This document shows, piece after piece, positions 56,810 to 64,000 of a stretch of DNA of 64,000 nucleotides. The stretch is taken from contig CP141141.1 in NCBI GenBank assembly GCA_035235625.1, positions 12,955,968 to 13,019,967 on the forward strand. Direction: 5' to 3'. Origin of the DNA: Saururus chinensis. Taxonomy: Eukaryota > Streptophyta > Magnoliopsida > Piperales > Saururaceae. Every line of letters starts with the position of its first letter. The first letter of the stretch is position 1. The position numbers and the translations under genes are program-made. A model generated the notes under the pieces. The model searched no databases, was not told the origin of the DNA, and saw only the letters and a program-made list of their open reading frames with translations.

Positions 56810-57000
56810 GGGGAAGGAGAGAGAGAGGGAAAGAGAGGAGAGAGAAGAGAGAGAGAGAGAGAAGAGGGAGGAGAGAGAGAGAGGGAGGGAGGAGAGAGAG
56901 AGGGAGGGAGGAGAGAGAGGGAGGGAGGAGAGAGGGAGCAGAGAGAGGGTAGAGAGAGAGGGAAGAGAGAGGGGGTAGAGAGAGAGGGAAGAGAGAGAAA
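56670..57000. repeat. GA-rich tract 3
   Basis: Purine-only repeats such as GGAGAGAGAGAGGGAGGG. A 103-codon open frame here is an Arg/Glu artefact. Confidence 0.9.
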
Positions 57001-57109
57001 TTTGTTTTAGTGATAGATTTGAGTAAACGTCGCTAAAAGTATATATTTAGCGACATACGGTCCTAGTGACCGTCACTAATAATTAAAGTTTTTTAAAAAA
57101 ACCCAAAAA

Positions 57110-57450
57110 CTACCTACGCGGGGAAATTTCGCGCTCGGGCAAAATTTCCCCACGCCGTATAAATCCCCCCCAACGTCGTCCTTCGCATTTCACCCGTCAC
57201 CCGCTGCCCACCGCCGTGCAACCCTTGCCGCACCACCACATCGCCGCACTACCGCGCCGTCGCCTCCGCCGCACTGCCGTGCTGTCGCCTCCGCCCCCCT
57301 CAGCCTTTGCCCACCGTCCTCTGCCTCTGTCCCCCTCCCGGTTGCCCTTCTTCCGGCCCCTCCTCCCCCCTCTGCAGGTACTGCCCTATCGGCCTTCACC
57401 GCCGCGCAGCCACTCTGCCCTGCCACTTCGCCGCCTTCCGCCCCGTTGCA
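57110..57450 (+). other. GC-rich island 1 in the CACTA element, promoter-like
   Basis: CGGGGAAATTTCGCGC and GGGCAAAATTTCCCC lead into CGTATAAATCCCCCCC (57156-57171), a TATA-like box, then a CT-rich leader and a (CCG)-biased stretch. Open frames on both strands (57190-57455) are low-complexity. It resembles a captured or element-borne promoter plus 5' UTR; the protein cannot be identified. Confidence 0.45.
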
Positions 57451-57764
57451 ATTAGTATAGGGGAGGGAAGAGAGAGGGGATAGGGGAGGGAAGAGAGAGG
57501 GGTGAGAGGCATTTTATTTTAATTTTTTAAAATTTTTTATTAATTTTTGTTATTTTTTAAAAAATAAAAAAATATAAAATAAAATACTAATAGCGACGTA
57601 TAGCAATATACGTCACTATTAGTACATGTATTAGCGACGTATAAACATATACATCACTAATACCTGTACTAATAGCGACGTATATTCCTATACGTCGCTA
57701 TTAGTATTTACTTTTTTTATTTTCAAAATTAATTTTTCAAAATAAAAAATTATAAAAAATTGAA

Positions 57765-57915
57765 ATTAGAGGAGAGAGGGGAGAGAGAGAGAGGAGAAGG
57801 AGAGAGAGAGAGGAGAGGGAGAGAGAGGGATGAGAGATAAGAGGAGAGGGAGGAGAGAGAGGAGAGGGGAAAGAGAGAGGAGAGGGGAGGGAGGAGGAGA
57901 GGGGGGAGAAGAATT
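57765..57915. repeat. GA-rich tract 4
   Basis: About 150 bp of purine repeats after another TACGTCGCTATTAG palindrome segment. Confidence 0.88.
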
Positions 57916-57969
57916 GTATTTTTTATTAATTTTTTTTATTTTTTAAATAAAAAATTATAAAAAATTGAA

Positions 57970-58498
57970 ATTAGAGGAGAAAGGAGAGCGGGGAGGGAGA
58001 TAGCGAGGGAGGGAAAGAGAGGTGAGGGAGAGAGAGAGAGGAGAGGGAGGGAGGGAGGGAGGGAGGAGAGAGAGAGAGGAGATAGAGAGAGGAGAGAGAG
58101 GGGAGGGAGAGAGGGGGGAGAGAGGAGAGGGAGAGAGGGAGGAGAGGGAGAGAGAGGGAGGAGAGAGAGAGAGGAGAGGGAGAGAGAGACAGGGGTGAGA
58201 GAGAGAGAGGAGAGAGGGAGGGGAGAGAGAAGAGAGGGGAGAGGGGAGAGGGGAGAGAGAGGATAGGGAAGAGAGAGTGAGAAGGGAGAGAGAGGGAGAG
58301 AGAGAGAGGAGAGGGGAGAGGGAAGAGAGAGAGGCGAGAGGGAAGAGAGAGAGGGGAGAGAGAGGATAGGGAAGAGAGAGTGAGAAGAGAGGGGAGAGAG
58401 AGAGAGGGGTGAGAGAGAGGAGAGGGGAGAGAGAGAAGAGAGAGAGAGAGAGGACAGAGAGGTGAGAGAGGGGGGAGAGAGAAAAGAAGGAGAGGTGA
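57970..58498. repeat. GA-rich tract 5, longest
   Basis: About 530 bp, almost all G and A. The 219-codon minus-strand frame over it is a Ser/Leu/Pro artefact. Confidence 0.92.
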
Positions 58499-58739
58499 GT
58501 TCAGAATAATTTTATAAAAAGTATATATATTGTAACTCTTATAAGTGAAAATATGTTTTCTTGCGACGCTTACAGTTAATCGTTGCAAAAAAATTATACT
58601 ATTTGCGACGCATTGTTTAACGCGTCGCAAATAATTTCTTTTTAACGAAGATTATGATATAACATCGCGAAGAGGGGGAGTATTTTGGCCTTTTTGCGAC
58701 GCTGCTGAGGAAGCGTCGTAAAAGGGCCGAAGTTTCACC

Positions 58740-59649
58740 TGCACGCGAAATTTTGCGCGTGGCCAAAATTTCTATCGCGGGGGCAAAATTTCTCGCACGC
58801 GTAAAATTTTGCCGGTTTTTTATAACCTGAGCCTACCTGATTAGTTTTCCGCCGTTCCTCGTCCCTCGTCTCCGCTCTACCATGTCGCGCTCCTCCTCTC
58901 TGATTTCCACCGTTTCCACAGCACCGCCACCGTCACGCCGTCGTCAGCCTCCCGTCAGGCCTCCTTCCGTCCCCTGGCATCTTCTTTCTCTGGATCCCCC
59001 TTCCCCGCCGCTCCCCTGTTCCAGTTGCAGCCTTATGCCGGTTCCGGTGGTGAAAAGGCTGGGCGCCGGCGACAGCAACATCCCGACCCTTTTCGGATCC
59101 GAAGACGACAGATGCAGGCCGAACCCAGAGTGGATCCACGAGGTCAGGATCGACCTTGCTGGTGTCCTCGGCCGTGAGCGCGCTGCCCTCTTCATCAAAT
59201 TTGATCTCTTTGCCCATGTCGTCTTCGTCTTCGGAGTCTGCGTTGTTTTTTTTTGCCTGGGCAGGAGCTTTCCATTCTATATCCGTCGCCATTCTGTATC
59301 AGCCACCATTCTATATCCACCGCCGTTCTATTTTTTTGCTGCTTTTTTGGTTTCTGCCGCACTTGTTTTTTCCAGCTCTGTTTTGTTTTTCGCCGCAGTT
59401 TTGGTTTTCGCCGCCGGGCAAGTTTTTGCCGCTATGCCGGTTTTCGCCATCGTGCCGATTTTCGTTGTCGTGCCGGTTTTCATCGTCGTGCCAGTTTTCG
59501 CCGCCGTGCCGGTTAGCCGGGAAAGAGCTTCAACCTCTCGACGTCAAGAGGTTGAAGAAGACGACCCGCAGACTGTGGGTCGCTTCTACCCGCACCCGGC
59601 GCCAGTTTCCAAACCGGGTCTATTGACCCAGTTTGGTTTTCTTTAAAAA
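58740..59649 (+). CDS. Captured or chimeric open frame in the CACTA element, 254 codons (58882-59649), unknown
   Basis: The leader at 58740-58820 repeats phrases of island 1 (GCGAAATTTTGCGCG, GGCAAAATTTCTCGC) and is followed by TTTTTATAACC, a CT-rich stretch and an ATG at 58882. The frame has a Ser/Pro/Arg-rich N-terminus, a short complex section (GDSNIPTLFGSEDDRCRPNP), a hydrophobic section, and a C-terminal run of VPVF-like units that comes from a 21-bp DNA repeat (about 59400-59520). Part of the opposite strand (58933-59292) is also open and acidic. I recognise no family. CACTA elements are known to pick up host gene pieces; this may be one, but it could equally be GC-biased non-coding sequence. 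Coordinates include the promoter-like leader. Confidence 0.3.
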
Positions 59650-60178
59650 AAATTTATTTTAGCGACACTCTTAAAGAGCGTCGCTAATATAGTTAATTTA
59701 TTTTTTTATGTTATTATTTATTTATTTTTAAATAATTTTTTTTATATTTTTTAAAAATAATTATATACAATAACGACGTTTAAAAAATGTCACTAATAAA
59801 ATATTATTAGCGACGCTTACTCCAAAGCGTAGCTAATAATTATATTTTTAATTAATTTTTTTTTAAAAATATTTTTTTCTAAAAAAATAAAATTATTTTT
59901 AGCAGTGATGCTTTCTAAAACGTCGCTAATACTATACTATTAGTGACGCTTAATAGAAAGTGTTGCTAATAATCTTGTATTAGAGACGAATACGAAACGT
60001 TGCTAATAGTAGACATTAGCGACGCTTAAGCATAAGCGTCGCTAATGACTATTAACGACTCCATTTTTATGGACTTAGTTAGCGACGCTGTAAAAGTGTC
60101 GCTAATACGTTGTAGCGACGCTTAAACTATTATTAGCGACGCTTAAAAGCGTCGCTAATTGTATTTTTTGTTGTAGTG
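59650..60178. repeat. CACTA right subterminal palindrome cluster and TIR
   Basis: At least eight AGCGACGC/GCGTCGCT motifs in about 500 bp, including TTAGCGACGCTTAAAAGCGT at 60131-60150, which continues into its full complement, ending in TTTTGTTGTAGTG. Confidence 0.9.
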
Positions 60179-60181
60179 TCA

Positions 60182-60512
60182 CCCGCATAAGGAATAAGTT
60201 GAACAGTGCTCATGCATGTGTGTGTAGCAAGCATGCTATTTTTGGTCATTGACAGTGCGAACAACACGTTGATGAGAATGGAAGAATAGTGTTATTTCAT
60301 TGTCGATAAGGTTCAACATGTCGTTAAACTTACCGATGGTCATCGATAGAGTTTGGTTTTTTTGTTGATAAGGTTCAATGTGTCAATGAACTCACCAATG
60401 GTCATCAGTGAGGTTGTCGACCCATTTGTGAGGTCACTGATAGAATATGACATCTTAGTCAGTAAGGGATGATGTGTCGGTTAACTCGCCAATGTTGATC
60501 AACGAGGGAACC
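60182..60512 (+). mobile_element. LTR-like sequence H, right part
   Basis: Continues the left part: ATTGTCGATAAGGTTCAAC, ACCGATGGTCATCGATAGAG and CACCAATGGTCATCAGTGAG are repeated with variation. Ends where A3 starts. Confidence 0.4.
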
Positions 60513-61990
60513 TGTAACGCCTAAGATTTTTCCACACATTTTCTTTAAAATTCATAGAATTTTTTTGCAATATAACGGCTGTAAATCATGAAAAATGCCG
60601 AATACGAAACCTGTAAAAATAGTTTTATAATTTAAAACATCACACCTTAGTTTTTCCCATCCAAATTTTTACTCATTCAATCAAACATCGTACAACCAAA
60701 ACAAAGATCCTCAGGTGCTACTCGAAAACAAATATATGAATAAATTGCTATGATCATAGACTTTAAATACAAATATCTCCCAGGCATCCCTGAGTACAAG
60801 TCTTATAACAGTCCACAGTCTAATCCAAATTATAAGTTCAGAATACATAAATACCTTAATTCTCATCTCACCCAATACATCAGATCGTGGCACAAATTAT
60901 ACTCGTAGTGAGTCAAAGATATACCTGAGTCAAATGGAGTAAATCCATCACTGAAACAAGCATCCATCTCCAGGAGCTCTCCACACAAACCTGCAAAAGC
61001 CTCCCAAACAACGGGGATAAAAAATAGGGTAATAAGTATTTTCATACTCAGTAGGGGCATTCTAAACAGTGAACTCAGTAAGTCCATACAAAGATGCGTT
61101 CATGCAACTCAAAATGAAGCAAGCAGGCATATCATAATCATGCTCATACGCATACAATCACGCATACCATCATGCCAAAATCATACCATCAAACTAATCT
61201 TACACATACACTCTTAATCAGAGTCATACAAACTTACTCGTACAATCGTATGCTTACTCATACAACATACTCGTACAGTCTTACTCATACAAACTTACTC
61301 GTACAATCTTATTCATACGACCTTACTCATACAGTCTTACTCATAAACATACGCTTACAGTCTTGCTCAAAATCATATGCTTACAGTCTTACTCATACTC
61401 ATGCTGATACTCTTACAATCGTGCTCATACTCATACTCTTACAGTCATGTTCATACTCATATTCTTATAGTCATGCTCATACTCATACTATTATAGTCGT
61501 GCTCATACTCATACTCTTACACTCATACTCATATTCATAATCGTACACATACTATCGACCACTGAAGCTCATTACAACGAATAAGCTCCAGCGTCAAAAT
61601 GGAAAAGAATGTCACTGGGGCATCACCTTAACCTTCGAGAAGTAACTAGACGTCATGTACTTTTCCAAAGGCAAGGCACACCAATGCTCATGGGGCACAT
61701 GATCAAACAATTAAGAGTAGGTCCATGATACACACACATACTTCCACATACGTAGCTTACGAACATATACGATAGCCATCACTAGCACACACATACTTCA
61801 AACATACTTACAGCCCACATGCATGTCATATGCATTTCAACATGGCATAATTTATCCTCTTACATCATGCAAACGAATCATGATTTAACATCCAAAGCAT
61901 TGAATCATACAATCCTGGCATGCTACTACTCATTCAAAGCATGCTATCATGAAATTACGAGTTCAAAGCTCCCCTACCTCGTAATCATGA
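60513..61990 (-). mobile_element. Family-A LTR fragment (A3)
   Basis: Starts TGTAACGCCTAAGATTTTTCC, aligns with A1 and A4, and includes the AAGTATTTTCATACTCAGTA module (61033-61052), the CTTACTCATACAA array (61200-61550), the GAAGCTCATTACAACGAATA and CCAATGCTCATGGGGC blocks, and GAGTTCAAAGCTCCCCTACC near 61960. It passes into C/B-type sequence at about 61990. A 122-codon frame over the array is repeat translation. Confidence 0.7.
61200..61550 (-). repeat. Degenerate CTTACTCATACAA array
   Basis: Units of 10-14 bp (TTACTCATACA, TCTTACAGTC, CTCATACTCATA). Equivalent arrays: A1 9840-10220, A2 16560-16800 (reverse), A4 53620-53890. Family-A hallmark. Confidence 0.8.
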
Positions 61991-64000
61991 CGATTCAAAT
62001 CTCATAATCCATTCATATCCTACATGAGCAAGTATTAGCATTCCACTCACATCCTGCATTATCAAGTATAACAATCTACATTCATCTTGCATGTTCAAGT
62101 ATAACAATCAGCATTCATCAGCATATTCAAGTATCACCATTACATATACAACCTGTGTAAACATAAACGTCATTGTTCTTACACAACCTGTGTTAATAAG
62201 CATTATAATCCATATACAACTTGCGTAAATACTATGATGAATGTCTCATGATAGAGAAAATAACCTACTCATCCTGACCCAAGCCTAAGCAAACCTGCTC
62301 AGCCTAAAAATCCTTAAAAATGAAGTCTGAATTCCTTAAAGGAAGACTATAGCAATTTGGACAAATCCTAACTAGAAATTGCCCCCTGGTAAGCCAGTGC
62401 ACACAAACAAACTAGCCTAGATTCTCAAGTCCAAAAAGTCACAATAGTTTATCTCATTATAGCATTCTATTTTTCTCACCCAAGGAGAAAACATGCCCTC
62501 AAGGGAACACAAAACCCTGCCCATAGGACAGAAGGACTCACCTGTTTGACTGAATAGTGGTGATTAATCTTCAATATGACTACTCCGAAAAACTATGACA
62601 TTTATTTGGTTAAACATGATTAATCATGGCTTAACAAGTCATTCTCATGATGTATACAACATGATACATACGTGAGCAAAACTAAGTTTATGCAATCACA
62701 AGTAATTATACCCTAATCAGTCTTATTATGCATAAGACATGGTCCATATGTGGTACGTTGCTAATAAGATCATGTAAGCATAAGTAAACATAAACATACA
62801 TGGTCATGTTCATAATTAAGCTAAAACATGTGGAATATGGTTCATATATAAATAATGTGGCATGTGCAAGCATTCATACTTCCTTATGGTCATAATCTAC
62901 TAGAGTCAGGAAGTAAGCATGAAGAAATTATCCAAATCTGACTTAGGAACAATCATGACATCATACTAAGCTTAATCAAACTTAGTCATGTTCATAATCA
63001 TGCTAAAACACATAGAACATGGTTTATACCTAATTAATTTGACATATGTAAGCCTTCATAGTTCATCATGGTCATAATCTACTGAAAACATGAAATAGAC
63101 ATGATGAAAGCATAAAAAAATCCAACTTAAATTAAACATATACTCACTTATCCCCATATTAGCTTAAGTAGATATTTTAGCATAATCACATGTAACTCAT
63201 ATATTTTAAGAAAAATAGCAAATAAGTTCCAATCAATGTAAATATTTATAGAAATCTACTCAAAGTCTTAATTACAATGTAAATAAATATTATATCAAAA
63301 CAAGTACAAAAATATTTTTTGTTATTTAATTAATAAGACTTGTAGTTCTGCCAAAACTGTCGACCTTCAAAGTTATGACTATGTCATTGACGTACCGTGC
63401 TCCAAACAACTTAAAAGTTTTACAGCATGCTCATAACACGTATATCAATCCATCATAGAAAGAAGGAACCAAAAAACATATGTTTTCATCCCTAAACATG
63501 CTTCTAAACAAGGAAATAGAGAATTGTATGACTGTATAGCACATATTCCAAAAAATATAATTATGAATACGATCTAGACATGATAATCTACTCCCAGAAA
63601 AAATTTGAGAGCAAGAATCAAAGTAAAAGTATTTGAAACTTAGTTGTGATTCCAAAACCGAAACTAAAACCAATTCAAGGCATATAATTCTTCAAGATTG
63701 TGATTTTACCTACAAACATGGTATTAATATAAGTAAAACCTCATCAAACAAAAACATCTTATTTTTAATAAGATTGTAGACCCTTGATTCTCCTCCAAAG
63801 CTCAAAAAATCTCTATCCAATAAATCACATTTCCCACATTTCCACTAAAAATAGACTAAACCACAAATAGATGGTAGATCTAAGACCCTCTTGTGTCAAA
63901 AATGAAAATCGCAAGATTTGGGGTTTCAAATCAAGATAAAAGAATGAGTTTGATAAAAAAGAAATTTATAATCTTAATAGAATAGGAGAAACATGGGATT
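61991..64000 (-). mobile_element. C/B-type LTR (B2), runs off the window
   Basis: Parallels B1 from about 19530: ATCCTACATGAGCAAGTATT phrases, GATTCTCAAGTCCAAAAAG, CTCACCCAAGGAGAA, GATTAATCATGGC and CATGATACATACGTGAGCAA, then AT-rich text up to the window edge. The left end is truncated against A3 and the right end is outside the window. Confidence 0.55.

Larger units (their letters stand above)
55107..60178. mobile_element. CACTA DNA transposon, non-autonomous, 5072 bp
   Basis: Terminal inverted repeats CACTACAACAAAA (55107-55119 and its complement at 60166-60178) with a perfect 3-bp duplication TCA (55104-55106 and 60179-60181). These are the hallmarks of the En/Spm (CACTA) superfamily. 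No TNPA/TNPD-like transposase is encoded, so it depends on a partner. The body is made of repeated AGCGACG...CGTCGCTA palindromes, A/T-rich joints, long GA tracts, and two GC-rich islands with promoter-like starts (57110-57450 and 58740-59646). The palindromes occur throughout, not only near the ends. Confidence 0.93.

Noticed and set aside
55776-58630. Long open frames over the GA tracts (120, 103 and 219 codons)
   Set aside because: They are translations of purine or pyrimidine repeats (Arg/Glu/Gly or Ser/Leu/Pro runs) without start context or domains.
1-64000. tRNA, rRNA or snRNA genes
   Set aside because: No cloverleaf with A and B boxes, rRNA or snRNA core was recognised by reading. The tRNA-Asp match at 33688 is a primer-binding site, not a tRNA gene.

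Overview
This is nuclear DNA of a flowering plant. No intact host protein-coding gene can be recognised. The evidence for a plant is the mobile-element types: an LTR retrotransposon primed by tRNA-Asp with a plant-type Gag-protease frame, very long TG...CA LTRs of the TGTAA/GTGACA class with 5-bp target duplications, a CACTA DNA transposon with CACTACAACAAAA ends, and a Mutator-like transposase relic. The species cannot be named from the sequence.

Layout. 1-5100 is AT-rich, intron-like sequence with no coding gene, ended by a GC-rich promoter-like patch (5110-5460). From 5664 onward nearly everything is mobile-element sequence. I group the LTRs by end sequence and body into families A to E, plus fragments G and H. 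5664-7371 is a family-A fragment. 8830-18446 is one family-D solo LTR split by two family-A solo LTRs. 18864-21857 is a C-like LTR (B1). 21971-24445 is a perfect solo LTR of family E. 24563-28965 is a patchwork of fragments. 29223-42157 is a family-C LTR containing a family-E LTR (30403-40030), which contains a young Gag-only retrotransposon (32325-39343). 42158-49170 is old C and D LTR material holding a complete family-C solo LTR (44360-47896). 49270-51134 is a complete family-D solo LTR. 51141-54420 is a dead MULE split by a family-A fragment. 54449-60512 is an LTR-like sequence (H) split by a 5.07-kb CACTA element (55107-60178). 60513-64000 is family A followed by C/B-type LTR sequence.

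Eight insertions of families A, C, D and E are bounded by TG...CA, and all but two have perfect 5-bp direct repeats (the other two match at four of five bases). None retains a primer-binding site or pol, so they read as solo LTRs. The nesting gives relative ages: C2 is older than E2, which is older than the Gag element. D1 is older than A1 and A2.

The most unusual signals cut across families: a 20-bp palindrome module near the 3' end of LTRs in families A, C and E; a structured dyad-rich block in the 5' half of families D and E; GATCGATC-type clusters shared between C-type LTRs and the unrelated Gag-element LTR; bZIP/G-box-like palindromes just upstream of LTR TATA boxes; and a CACTA element built from repeated GCGACG palindromes, GA tracts and two promoter-like GC islands. 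All boundaries and comparisons were made by eye.
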